This document shows, one piece after another, positions 34,177 through 41,999 of a stretch of 42,289 bases of DNA. The stretch comes from Streptosporangiaceae bacterium. Lineage in GTDB: Bacteria; Actinomycetota; Actinomycetes; Streptosporangiales; Streptosporangiaceae. The stretch covers positions 1 to 42,289 of the forward strand of contig JASHOE010000310.1 of the NCBI GenBank assembly GCA_030041275.1. The letters are read 5' to 3'. A program made the translations under genes and the position numbers. Below the pieces are notes generated by a model. That model had not been told where the DNA came from. It was given only the letters and a program-made list of their open reading frames with translations, and did no database searches. The first letter of the stretch is position 1; every line of letters begins with the position of its first letter.

Positions 34177-35259
34177 ATGCCCACGCATGCCCACAGCCTG
34201 CCGCTGAGCTTCATCCCGAGCCCGCCGATCAACGGATTCCACCTCGGGCCGCTGGATATTCATTTCTACGGCCTGATGTACGTGGTCGCGATCGCGCTGG
34301 CCATCTACATCACCCGGCGCCGCTGGCGCGCTCTGGGCGGCAACGCCGACCTGGTGAGCGACGTCGCCATCTGGGTGGTTCCGGCTGGGATCATCGGCGG
34401 CCGGATCTACTTTGACCTGACCACCCCGGCCGATATCCCGCACGTCTGGTACGGGGTGCTCGCAGTCTGGTCAGGCGGCCTCGGGATCTGGGGCGGCATC
34501 GCTGCTGGCGCTCTGGTCGGCGTGTGGCGGGTCCGGCGGGTGGGGGCGAGCGCCGGCTTGTTCGCCAACGCGATCGCGCCGGCCCTCCTGGTGGCGCAGG
34601 CGACCGGGCGCATTGGCAACTACTTCAATCAGGAGCTGTTCGGCAAGCCCAGCGGATTGCCGTGGGCACTCAAGATCGACATGTCCGCGCGGCTGACCCA
34701 GCAGATTCCGGCCGCTGACCTGAAATACAGCACGTTCCAGCCGTCGTTCCTGTACGAGCTGATCTTTGACCTGGCCTGCGCCGCGGTCCTGGTCTGGCTC
34801 GGCCATCACCGCCGGATCCGGCCGTGGGGGCTGTTTGCCCTGTACGTGGCCGGCTATTCGGGTTACCGGATTTTCGAGGAGACCATCAGGATCGACTCCT
34901 CGCAGTACTTCCTCGGGCTGCGGCTGAACTTCTTCGTGGCCATCGCGATGACGGTCGTGGGGCTCGCCTGGTTCGCCTTCGCGCAGCGAGCGCCGGAGCT
35001 GCCTGCCGGGGCGGGCGTGGGCACCCCTGCGGGCGGCGGCGCGGCCGGGGCTGCCCTCGCGACGGGACTGGATGGCTCGCCAGCCGAACCCGGTGAGCCA
35101 GGGCCAGGTGGCGCCACCGCGACGTCGGGCGCTGAACAGTCCACCGACGACGGCGAGCGGGCGGTGGCGGGCTCGACCGAGCGCGACAGCTTACCGGCCG
35201 CAGCGGGCTCGGATCCCAGCCGCACCGGACGAGGGTCCGGTGGTCATGGCCGCCGCTGA
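34177..35259 (+). CDS. lgt: Prolipoprotein diacylglyceryl transferase
   Basis: The protein has 360 residues. It transfers the diacylglyceryl group from phosphatidylglycerol to the lipobox Cys of prolipoproteins at the membrane. Seven membrane segments span about 25-290. The Lgt signature is seen as GRIGNYFNQELFG (144-156) with Arg145, Asn148 and Glu153, and the segment WSGGLGIWGG (98-107) is typical of actinobacteria. The C-terminal 80 residues are Ala/Gly/Pro/Glu-rich and disordered-looking, a common actinobacterial extension. The ATG at 34177 fits a possible leaderless message. Its end overlaps the start of the DinB-like gene by 14 bases. The window's lipoproteins (7.1, 14.2 and 15.8 kb) are potential substrates. 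Confidence 0.95.
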   Translation: MPTHAHSLPLSFIPSPPINGFHLGPLDIHFYGLMYVVAIALAIYITRRRWRALGGNADLVSDVAIWVVPAGIIGGRIYFDLTTPADIPHVWYGVLAVWSGGLGIWGGIAAGALVGVWRVRRVGASAGLFANAIAPALLVAQATGRIGNYFNQELFGKPSGLPWALKIDMSARLTQQIPAADLKYSTFQPSFLYELIFDLACAAVLVWLGHHRRIRPWGLFALYVAGYSGYRIFEETIRIDSSQYFLGLRLNFFVAIAMTVVGLAWFAFAQRAPELPAGAGVGTPAGGGAAGAALATGLDGSPAEPGEPGPGGATATSGAEQSTDDGERAVAGSTERDSLPAAAGSDPSRTGRGSGGHGRR

Positions 35260-35896
35260 CGGCACCATCGCGGTCTTCATCGAACCGGGCCGCAAGTGGG
35301 TGTTCGCGTCGGCGCTCGAATGGCCCGGCTGGGCCCGTCGCGGCCGGAGCGAGGAGCTGGCTGTCCAGGCGCTTGACGAGTACCTGCCCCGGTATGCGGC
35401 GATCGTCGCGGCCGCCGGGCTCAAACCTGTCTCCGGCACACTCGTGGTCACTGAACGGCATCCCGAACCGGGCTCGAACGCCGACTTCGGCAGCCTGCAC
35501 GAGATCGCCCCGAGCGAGCGACAGACGCTGCCGCCCGAGGCGGGCGCGCGACTCGCCGCGCTGCTGGCGGCGGGCTGGGCCGCCTTCGACGAGGCGGCGG
35601 GAACAGCGCCAGAACACCTCAGGAAGGGACCGCGTGGGGGTGGCCGGGACACCAGCCAGATCGTGGCGCACGTGCGCGACGCCGAGGTCATGTACGCCCG
35701 CAAGATGGGCGTGCCGAGGGATAGGGGGGCCCCCGGCGACCCGCCGGCCGCATTGCGGGCCCGGATCGCCGCAGCGCTTCGCGATCCGGCAAGCCTCGCC
35801 ACACCGCCGAACGGCTGGCCGCTGCGGTACGCCGCGCGGCGGATGGGCTGGCACGTCCTCGACCACCTGTGGGAGATCGAGGACAAGACTGACTAA
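35246..35896 (+). CDS. DinB-like metal-binding hypothetical protein
   Basis: The protein has 216 residues. The C-terminal two-thirds looks helical with the His pattern of DinB/YfiT-type proteins: HVRDAEVMYARK, and then GWHVLDHLWEIED with His-x3-His. The N-terminal part (IAVFIEPGRKWVFASALEWPGW) is a beta-rich segment. DinB-like proteins bind a metal and include thiol transferases, but the activity here is unknown. The ATG at 35246 follows GAGGGT and lies inside the end of lgt, so the two are probably translated together. A longer reading upstream within lgt was rejected. The family assignment is tentative. Confidence 0.65.
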   Translation: MAAADGTIAVFIEPGRKWVFASALEWPGWARRGRSEELAVQALDEYLPRYAAIVAAAGLKPVSGTLVVTERHPEPGSNADFGSLHEIAPSERQTLPPEAGARLAALLAAGWAAFDEAAGTAPEHLRKGPRGGGRDTSQIVAHVRDAEVMYARKMGVPRDRGAPGDPPAALRARIAAALRDPASLATPPNGWPLRYAARRMGWHVLDHLWEIEDKTD

Positions 35897-35922
35897 TGCC
35901 TGCCGGCCGGCCGCTGCGGCAC

Positions 35923-35950
35923 GCGACAGGCCGCTGGATTCTGCTAGCCT
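35923..35950 (+). promoter_or_regulatory. Candidate promoter of the Thr leader / ThrRS transcript
   Basis: GCGACA (35923-35928) and TAGCCT (35945-35950) are separated by 16 bases. Transcription would start about 7 bases later, at or near the GTG of the leader ORF at 35957, giving a leaderless leader peptide as known for other actinobacterial attenuators. Confidence 0.4.
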
Positions 35951-35956
35951 GCCATT

Positions 35957-36007
35957 GTGCAGCGCGCATCACTGACGACGACGCCGGAGTTCGTCCCGGC
36001 CTGCTGA
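35957..36007 (+). CDS. Putative threonine-rich leader peptide
   Basis: A 16-codon ORF, GTG to TGA, codes for VQRASLTTTPEFVPAC. Three consecutive Thr codons, ACG-ACG-ACG, occupy 35975-35983. It lies directly ahead of overlapping hairpins and a terminator-like stem, and 92 bases before a threonyl-tRNA synthetase gene. Slow translation at the Thr codons, when charged tRNA-Thr is scarce, would favour transcription of the synthetase. There is no ribosome site, but a promoter-like pair 7 bases upstream allows a leaderless start. The assignment rests on position and composition, not on homology. Confidence 0.6.
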   Translation: MQRASLTTTPEFVPAC

Positions 36008-36052
36008 AAGCTGTCGTGAGTGCAGAGCCCCGGGGCGATGGCCCCGGGGCTC
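35983..36052 (+). promoter_or_regulatory. Putative ribosome-mediated transcription attenuator
   Basis: Segment 1 GCCGG (35983-35987) pairs with segment 2 CCGGC (35996-36000). Segment 2 plus CTGC (35998-36004) can instead pair with GCAG-A-GCC (36022-36029, one bulge). That pairing uses up the base of the terminator stem GAGCCCCGGGGC (36025-36036), whose perfect complement is 36041-36052 with a GATG loop. A ribosome stalled on the Thr codons would cover segment 1 and so favour the antiterminator. The stem has 12 perfect pairs and no T-tract. Confidence 0.55.
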
Positions 36053-36099
36053 GTTGATGTCCGCGGTCACTCGCCCCCGAACCTGACGAGGAGACCGTC

Positions 36100-37344
36100 G
36101 TGCACGACCATCGCAAGCTCGGCCGTGAGCTTGGCATCTTCGACACCGACCCGCTCATCGGCGCCGGCCTGCCGTACTGGCTGCCGGCCGGGGCCGCGAT
36201 CCGGCACGCCCTCGAGGAGTACGTCCGCGAGCTTGAGCGCCGAGCGGGCTATCAGCACGTCTATTCGCCGGCGCTGGGCAAGCGCGAGCTGTATGAAATC
36301 TCCGGGCACTGGCAGCACTACCGGGACGGCATGTACCCGCCGATGACTGTCGGCGGGGAGCAGGTGGTGCTCCGCCCGAGCCTGTGCCCGCACCACGCAT
36401 TGCTGTACCGGTCGCGAGCCCGCAGCTACCGAGACCTGCCGCTGCGACTCGCCGAGCTCGGCGGCCAGTACCGCTCAGAGCTGTCCGGGGTGCTAGGCGG
36501 GCTGAACCGGGTACGTGCGATGCAGCTCAACGACGCACACATCTTCTGCACTCCCGACCAGGTAGCCGCCGAGGCGGCGGCAGCACTGAAGATGATCAGG
36601 CAGGCACACCAGGCACTCGGCATCGCGCCCGCCCGCTACCGCCTGTCGCTGGCCAGCCCAGCTGCCAAGTATGCCGGCAGCCAGGACAGCTGGGACCGCG
36701 CCACTGTGATCCTGCAGGAGGTGCTCGCCGGTGCGGGCATCGAGGCCGAAGCCGAAGTCGGCGAGGCGGCGTTCTATGGCCCGAAGATCGACGTGCAGGT
36801 CGCCGACAGCGCCGAGCGCGAAGTCAGCATCGCGACCGTGCAGGTTGACTTCTACCAGCCCGAGCGCTTCGCGCTCAGCTACGTGGGCCCTGACGGCGGC
36901 AAGCACCGTCCGGTGATGATCCATCGCAGCATCGTCGGCACCGCCGAGCGGATGGTCGGGCACCTGCTTGAGCGCAACGGCGGCGCGTTCCCCGCCTGGC
37001 TCGCCCCCGTCCAGCTGGTCGCTCTGCCGGTTGCGGGCGAGCAGTCGGCGCAGGCGGAGCAGCTAGTGAGGCAGGCGACTGAGCAAGGCCTACGAGCCGA
37101 GCTTGCCAGCGACGGCTCGCTGGCATCCCGCATCAGAGAACACCGCCTGGTCCCGTACCAGCTCGTCATCGGCAAGAGAGAGGCTGCCGCGCGCGAGGTG
37201 TCAATCCGGCTCCGAGGAGGTGAACAGCTGCCAGCTATGAGCGTTACCGAAGCCCTCACCCGCATCGACCAACACGTTGCCAAGCGCAGCTCGGAAGAGC
37301 TGGCGGACTGGCCTACACCGGGTCCAGAAAGACCCCGTGCTTGA
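36100..37344 (+). CDS. Threonyl-tRNA synthetase lacking TGS and editing domains
   Basis: The protein has 414 residues, against about 640-690 for a full ThrRS. It holds only the class II catalytic core (about 15-300) and the anticodon-binding domain (about 305-400). Zn ligands are kept: Cys96 (LRPSLCPHH), His147 (NDAHIFC) and His275 (VMIHRSIVG). Motif 2 is GGQYRSE with Arg125, motif 3 GTAERMVGHLLER, and the Thr-binding AFYGPKIDV and TVQVDF segments are normal, so it should charge tRNA-Thr. Without the editing domain it should not clear Ser-tRNA-Thr. It may be a second, stress- or resistance-type ThrRS beside a normal one elsewhere. The GTG at 36100 follows GAGGAG. The upstream leader suggests control by threonine charging. 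Confidence 0.9.
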   Translation: MHDHRKLGRELGIFDTDPLIGAGLPYWLPAGAAIRHALEEYVRELERRAGYQHVYSPALGKRELYEISGHWQHYRDGMYPPMTVGGEQVVLRPSLCPHHALLYRSRARSYRDLPLRLAELGGQYRSELSGVLGGLNRVRAMQLNDAHIFCTPDQVAAEAAAALKMIRQAHQALGIAPARYRLSLASPAAKYAGSQDSWDRATVILQEVLAGAGIEAEAEVGEAAFYGPKIDVQVADSAEREVSIATVQVDFYQPERFALSYVGPDGGKHRPVMIHRSIVGTAERMVGHLLERNGGAFPAWLAPVQLVALPVAGEQSAQAEQLVRQATEQGLRAELASDGSLASRIREHRLVPYQLVIGKREAAAREVSIRLRGGEQLPAMSVTEALTRIDQHVAKRSSEELADWPTPGPERPRA

Positions 37345-37606
37345 CGTCGAGACCGTCGGGTTTCATCGGGTGGTCGAGACGTAGGCGACGGCGATATCAG
37401 GTGAGACCATGGCCGGGAGACCATGACAACTACTAGCGCAACGGCGTCCTCAGGGCTGTCGCAGCGGATACGAGGCGGCCTTGTTCACGCCCCCGGAGCC
37501 CCAGCAAGAGCTGGCACAGCAGCTCAGTCGCGATCGCGTCGCACGTGCTCAGCGTGCTGCACGCGCACGCATCAGGCAACCCGCGAGTGATCCCCCAGGG
37601 AAAGAT
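37345..37606. other. Region between ThrRS and the small ORF
   Basis: No gene is recognised with confidence. Two copies of GAGACCATG (near 37402 and 37420) are present. An in-frame extension of the downstream ORF back to a TTG at 37481 exists but has no ribosome site. No strong terminator stem was found after the ThrRS gene. Confidence 0.4.
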
Positions 37607-37783
37607 ATGAGCACGAACGATTTCAACGCGAATGCTGACGAGGTCGGCGTGGAACGGCGGTACATTGGCGGGTCTGAAATCGACCAGGTCATCAGCGTCG
37701 AGCCACCTAGGCCGACCCCGCGTTGGCTATTGAAGTTGCGGGCCCTCCTGCGCGGGGGCAGGCACATCGGGCGCTCGGTCTAG
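37607..37783 (+). CDS. Small hypothetical protein, 58 residues
   Basis: The ORF starts at an ATG preceded by AGGGAAAG and codes for 58 residues. The first half is acidic and Asn-rich (MSTNDFNANADEVGVERR), the middle is IGGSEIDQVISVEPPRPTP, and the end is a basic amphipathic segment (RWLLKLRALLRGGRHIGRSV) that could touch a membrane or nucleic acid. No family is recognised. Its stop overlaps the stop of the convergent kamA in the four bases CTAG. It could be a peptide precursor, a small regulator, or a chance ORF; the ribosome site and contrasting halves argue mildly for a real gene. Confidence 0.5.
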   Translation: MSTNDFNANADEVGVERRYIGGSEIDQVISVEPPRPTPRWLLKLRALLRGGRHIGRSV

Positions 37784-39153
37784 CCGGCAGCGGGGAGCGG
37801 CGATCGAGCCTCCGACCGCCAGTACTCCTGGCCGCTCTCCGGCAGTACGTCGATCGGGTCGTAGTACTCGTACTCCCGCTCCAACGCGAACGCGTCGTCA
37901 AGCTCGACCCCGGTGCGGTAATTCTTGGTCCAGTATGAAATGCCGAGGTCGCGGTCGTACCGCGCGACCTGGTGCACCCAGCGCTTGCCGACGTACGGCA
38001 CGTCACAGACGACCCGCGGGGTGGCGAATCCTGGCAAGTACCCCATGATGTCGTGCTGCAGCTGCTGCGCCTGCGCGAGCGACAGCCGCCAGTGCTCGCT
38101 GCCGGGGATCATGTCGCACATGTAGAAGTAGTAGGGCATGATCTTCGCGTCGTCGAGCAGCGCGAAGCACAGGTCGAGCAACCGCGCGGCGGTGTCGTTG
38201 GTACCGCGCAACAGCACCCCCTGGTTGCGCACGTCGCGGATGCCGGTCCCCAGCATCGCCTTGGCCGCGCGCGCCACCAGCGGCGTCACCGACTGCGCCG
38301 AGTTCACATGCGTGTGGATGGCGATGCTGACATCGCGCCGCCTGGCTGTCGCAACCAGCCGCTCCATTCCGGCTCGTACGTCATCGGCCAGCCAGAATTG
38401 CGGCAGTCCCATGAGTGCCTTGGTAGCGAGCCGGATGTCGCGGATGCTGTCGATCTCGAGCAGGCTCGCGACGAACGACTCCAGCCGTGGCCAGGGCAGG
38501 TTGGCGACATCACCGCCGGACACCACCACATCTCGTACGCCTGGATGCGCGCGCAGATAGTCCAGCATCGCCGCGAGCCGGTCATCGCGGCCGAGTTCGA
38601 ACCGGTACTTGTTGATGACCGTTGTGGGGTTGCCGACCAGGTCCATCCGGGTGCAGTGGCCGCAGTACTGCGGGCACGTCTGCAGAACCTCGGCGAGCAC
38701 CTTGGTCGGGTAGCGGTGCGTCAGCCCTTCGACGGGCCACATCTCGGCCTCGTGCAGCGAATCGCGAGACGCTCTCGGGTGCGACGGCCACTCCGGGTGC
38801 CGGTCGCTGAACACCGGGATCATGTACCGGCGGACCGGGTCGGCGTAGAACTCAGCAGTGAAGCCAGGATCGGCCGGGGCCCGGCCCGGCACCATCGTGT
38901 TGATCATCTGCGGGGTCACGAGCATGGACATCGTGGCCCGCTCAGCCTGGTCGCGCTCCAGGTCGGCGTAGAACCCCTCGTCCAGCCCGTCGCCGATGAC
39001 CTGGTGCAGCTGGCGGATGTTCTTGACGCAGTGCGCCCGCTGCCACTGTGCCGATTCCCAGTCGCTGTCCGGCACGTCAGCCCAGCCCGGAAGCCGCCGC
39101 CAGTCCGGCTCGGCCAGCTCCCTGTGGCCGTATACGTAGGGCTGGTCGATCAC
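37780..39153 (-). CDS. kamA: KamA-family radical SAM aminomutase (lysine 2,3-aminomutase)
   Basis: The protein has 457 residues. The radical SAM cluster motif is CPQYCGHC (Cys160, Cys164 and Cys167), followed by SGGDVANLPW. The C-terminal segment DVPYVGKRWVHQ has the lysine expected to hold PLP. The enzyme moves the alpha-amino group of L-lysine to C3, giving beta-lysine, using SAM, PLP and a 4Fe-4S cluster. Assignment to lysine rather than another amino acid rests on the adjacent kdd-kamDE genes. The GTG at 39153 is preferred, with AAGGTG 5 bases before it and homology starting at QPYVYGHRELAEPDW; in-frame TTG (39198) and GTG (39189) starts are alternatives. Divergent from kdd, so the pathway is split over two transcripts. 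Confidence 0.88.
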   Translation of the reverse strand: MIDQPYVYGHRELAEPDWRRLPGWADVPDSDWESAQWQRAHCVKNIRQLHQVIGDGLDEGFYADLERDQAERATMSMLVTPQMINTMVPGRAPADPGFTAEFYADPVRRYMIPVFSDRHPEWPSHPRASRDSLHEAEMWPVEGLTHRYPTKVLAEVLQTCPQYCGHCTRMDLVGNPTTVINKYRFELGRDDRLAAMLDYLRAHPGVRDVVVSGGDVANLPWPRLESFVASLLEIDSIRDIRLATKALMGLPQFWLADDVRAGMERLVATARRRDVSIAIHTHVNSAQSVTPLVARAAKAMLGTGIRDVRNQGVLLRGTNDTAARLLDLCFALLDDAKIMPYYFYMCDMIPGSEHWRLSLAQAQQLQHDIMGYLPGFATPRVVCDVPYVGKRWVHQVARYDRDLGISYWTKNYRTGVELDDAFALEREYEYYDPIDVLPESGQEYWRSEARSPLPAAG

Positions 39154-39288
39154 GGTTGCACCTTGCTCTTTCGCGGCTAGTTCTCGCACAGCGCGCAAGA
39201 ACCTGCTGTTTGTATAGTGTCCGGCAGGAAATTCTATTGATTGCTTACACTACCCTTACACTCGTTCCAAAACCAGGAGGAATCAGTC
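39154..39288. promoter_or_regulatory. Divergent promoter region, kamA / kdd
   Basis: This 135-base, comparatively AT-rich stretch should hold promoters in both directions. TATACA lies on the minus strand near 39214-39219 as a candidate -10 box for kamA. Toward kdd there are two copies of TTACACT, 11 bases apart (about 39245 and 39256), and an AGGAGG ribosome site (39275-39280). The minus-strand AAGGTG at 39159-39164 supports the kamA start. A shared operator would allow joint induction by lysine, which is inference. Confidence 0.45.
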
Positions 39289-40389
39289 GTGACCACGCCA
39301 CGGAGCGAGGCTGGCTCGCCACTCGGCCTGCACCGGGTGCTAGAGCCGCCGGGCGTGCTACCCCAGGCGGCGTGGCGGCTGGATGCCCGTCCTCTGCTGT
39401 GGCCCGACGAAGTACGGATCGCGGTGGAGCGGCTGAACCTGGACGCGGCCTCGTTTCGCCAGCTGCGCGACGCGCACGCCGACCCGGCCGCGATGCGATC
39501 CGCGGTGCTGAGCATCGTGGCAGAGCGGGGCAAGATGCAGAACCCGGTGACCGGCTCTGGCGGCATGCTCACGGGCGTTGTGGCGGAGGTCGGAGCGCAC
39601 TCGCCGCTCGGCCTGCAGCCCGGCGACCGGATCGCGACGCTGGTGTCGCTGAGCCTGACCCCGCTGGTGATCACCGACGGACTGGCCCGCTGGGACGGCG
39701 CATCCGAGCAGGTGCCATGCGCGGGCCACGCCATCTTGTTCGGCCGGTCGATCGCGGCCACGCTGCCGGATGACCTGCCCGTGCCGCTGGCGCTCGCAGT
39801 GCTCGACGTCTGCGGCGCGCCCGCGCTCACCCACCGAGTGGTGATGACGAGCCCGGCCAGCAGACCAGTCGTTGCGATCATTGGCGCAGCGGGCAAGAGT
39901 GGCTCGCTGTCCGCCGCGGCCGCCAGGCAGGCCGGGGCCGGGCGGGTCATCGGCGTCGTGCCGCATGAGGGCGAGGCGGTGACGCTTCGCGATGCGTCAG
40001 CCGCCAACGGTCCGGTCGCCCTAGTCGACGAGATCGTGGTCGCGGACGCTCGCGACCCAGTCGCCGTGTCCGGTGCCATCGCCTCGGTGGGTGGCCCAGC
40101 GGACGTGACCGTGGTGTGCGTGGACGTGCCCGGTTGCGAGGGCGGCGCGATCCTGTCGACGACTCAGGGTGGCACCGTTGTCTTCTTCTCGATGGCGACC
40201 TCGTTCACCGCCGCAGCGCTCGGCGCGGAAGGTGTCGCGGCCGACGTGACCATGCTCGTTGGCAACGGCTATCTGCCCGGCCACGCTCAGCTGGCGCTTG
40301 ACCTGATCCGGACCCAGCCGGGTGTCCGCGGCCTCTTTGAGTACAGGATTGGGAGCCACGAGCTCGACCAGCAGCCGGAGCGGGTATGA
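39289..40389 (+). CDS. kdd: L-erythro-3,5-diaminohexanoate dehydrogenase
   Basis: The protein has 366 residues. It resembles the NAD-dependent 3,5-diaminohexanoate dehydrogenase of lysine fermentation, which turns 3,5-diaminohexanoate into 3-keto-5-aminohexanoate and ammonia. The nucleotide-binding loop is seen as VVAIIGAAGKSGSLSAAAARQAGA, in an alcohol-dehydrogenase-like fold, with a preceding core NPVTGSGGMLTGVVAEVG. The GTG at 39289 has AGGAGG (39275-39280) 8 bases upstream; an in-frame TTG at 39241 would swallow that site. The kamD gene overlaps its end by 4 bases, which fits its place as the step after KamDE. The call is from recalled family features and context. Confidence 0.87.
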   Translation: MTTPRSEAGSPLGLHRVLEPPGVLPQAAWRLDARPLLWPDEVRIAVERLNLDAASFRQLRDAHADPAAMRSAVLSIVAERGKMQNPVTGSGGMLTGVVAEVGAHSPLGLQPGDRIATLVSLSLTPLVITDGLARWDGASEQVPCAGHAILFGRSIAATLPDDLPVPLALAVLDVCGAPALTHRVVMTSPASRPVVAIIGAAGKSGSLSAAAARQAGAGRVIGVVPHEGEAVTLRDASAANGPVALVDEIVVADARDPVAVSGAIASVGGPADVTVVCVDVPGCEGGAILSTTQGGTVVFFSMATSFTAAALGAEGVAADVTMLVGNGYLPGHAQLALDLIRTQPGVRGLFEYRIGSHELDQQPERV

Positions 40390-41999
40390 CATCGAGACTC
40401 AACCTGGATCCCGCCGCCGTTCGGGACGCGCGCGACCTTGCTGCGCAGGCCGGTCAGCCCATCGTGGAGCTGGCGAGGACGCACACCACGGTGTCGATCG
40501 AGCGGGCGGTGCTGCGGCTGGCTGGCCTGCAGGGCGCTGACACCGACGGCCTGCCGTGGGTGAACAGGCTGGTCGACGCCGTCACGCAGGCGACGGGCCT
40601 GGAGCACGGGGTCGCACTACCTGTCTGGGACGCACTGCTGGCCGGGGGCTACGACGACCTGACGCAGCTGGCCGAGGCCGCCGCGCAGGGCAAGGTCGCG
40701 TTCCGGATCCCGGCGCGCGCGGACGCGGCAGCCGCGCGCGCCGCAGCGCACGGCGCGCTCAGTACGGGCATCGGCAGGATCGACGCGAACCGGGTGCAGC
40801 GACAGCGGCTGATCGACGAGACGGCCGAGCCGCCCCGGCCGTGGATCTACCTCATCGTCGCGACCGGCGACATCTACGAAGACATCCCGCAAGCCCAGGC
40901 GGCCGCGCGGGAGGGCGCGGACATCATTGCGGTGATCCGCTCCACCGGGCAGTCCCTGCTTGATTACGTGCCGGAGGGCGCGACTCGCGAGGGCTACGCG
41001 GGCACCTACGCCACGCAGGAGAACTTCCGACTCATGCGTGCCGCCCTCGACCAGACCTCGCGCGAGCTCGGCCGCTACATCCGGCTCACGAACTATGCGT
41101 CCGGCCTGTGCATGCCGGAGATCGCGGCGCTGGCAGGTCTCGAGCGCCTGGACATGATGCTCAACGACTGCATGTACGGCATCATCTTCCGGGACATCAA
41201 CCCCCGCCGCACGTTCATCGACCAGCGGTTCGCCCGGCAGATCCACGCCAGGGCCGGAATCATCATCAACACCGGCGAGGACAACTACCTGACCACCGCC
41301 GACGCGGTCGACGCGGCCCACACGGTCGTAGTCAGCCAGTTGCTCAACGAGTTTTTCGGCCGCGAAGCGGGGCTGACGAACGCTCAGCTCGGCCTCGGCC
41401 ACGCGTTCGAGATCAATCCCGCGCTGCCGGACTCGTTCCTGCTGGAACTCGCGCACGCGCAGCTCATTCGCGAGCTGTTCCCGGACGCGCCGCTGAAGTA
41501 CATGCCGCCGACCAAGCACATGACGGGCAACGTGTTCGCCGGCTACTTGCTTGACGCGTTCTTCAATCTATGCGGCGTCATGACCGACCAGTCGATCCTG
41601 CTCATCGGGATGATGACCGAGGGGATACACACCCCGTTCCTGTCTGATCGTGATCTTGCCCTGGAAAACGTGCGGTACGTGCGCGACGCGGCCGGGCGGC
41701 TTGGCGACAGCTTCGTGCCCGCGCCCGGCGGCTTCATCGAGCAGCGGGCAAAGCACGTGCTGAACGAGTCGATCGGGCTCCTGCGCCGCATCAACGACGA
41801 GGGCCTGCTGAACGCGATCGCCGACGGCACGTTCGGGATCACGCGGCGGCCCGCTGACGGAGGACGCGGCCTGGGCGGGGTCATCAGGCGCGCCGATGGA
41901 TATTTCAACCCCGCGTCAGAAATTCTTGAAAGACCGGAACGGGCCGAGTCCGCCGACTTGCACCCCGTCGCCATGAGCCAGATCGGAGCGATGCAGTGA
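40386..41999 (+). CDS. kamD: Lysine 5,6-aminomutase alpha subunit
   Basis: The protein has 537 residues, close to the roughly 515 of the clostridial alpha subunit. It shows long, conserved family segments: IVATGDIYEDIPQAQAAA, GADIIAVIRSTGQSLLDYVP, TNYASGLCMPEIA, MLNDCMYGIIFRDIN and KYMPPTKHMTGNVF. With KamE it forms the adenosylcobalamin- and PLP-dependent enzyme that moves the terminal amino group of beta-lysine from C6 to C5, giving 3,5-diaminohexanoate. Its start ATG overlaps the kdd stop (ATGA, 40386-40389) and its end overlaps the kamE GTG in a GTGA, so all three are translated as one unit. The enzyme implies vitamin B12 supply in this organism. Confidence 0.93.
   Translation: MTSRLNLDPAAVRDARDLAAQAGQPIVELARTHTTVSIERAVLRLAGLQGADTDGLPWVNRLVDAVTQATGLEHGVALPVWDALLAGGYDDLTQLAEAAAQGKVAFRIPARADAAAARAAAHGALSTGIGRIDANRVQRQRLIDETAEPPRPWIYLIVATGDIYEDIPQAQAAAREGADIIAVIRSTGQSLLDYVPEGATREGYAGTYATQENFRLMRAALDQTSRELGRYIRLTNYASGLCMPEIAALAGLERLDMMLNDCMYGIIFRDINPRRTFIDQRFARQIHARAGIIINTGEDNYLTTADAVDAAHTVVVSQLLNEFFGREAGLTNAQLGLGHAFEINPALPDSFLLELAHAQLIRELFPDAPLKYMPPTKHMTGNVFAGYLLDAFFNLCGVMTDQSILLIGMMTEGIHTPFLSDRDLALENVRYVRDAAGRLGDSFVPAPGGFIEQRAKHVLNESIGLLRRINDEGLLNAIADGTFGITRRPADGGRGLGGVIRRADGYFNPASEILERPERAESADLHPVAMSQIGAMQ

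Noticed and set aside
36025..36052. Plain terminator of the DinB-like gene
   Set aside because: It lies after a Thr-rich ORF, overlaps an alternative stem, and precedes a ThrRS gene, so an attenuator is the better reading; a plain terminator remains possible.
37780..39198. EpmB-type EF-P lysine aminomutase paired with a truncated synthetase (EpmA-like)
   Set aside because: The nearby synthetase is a ThrRS that retains an anticodon domain, not an EpmA-type LysRS relative, and kdd-kamDE next door point to lysine catabolism.
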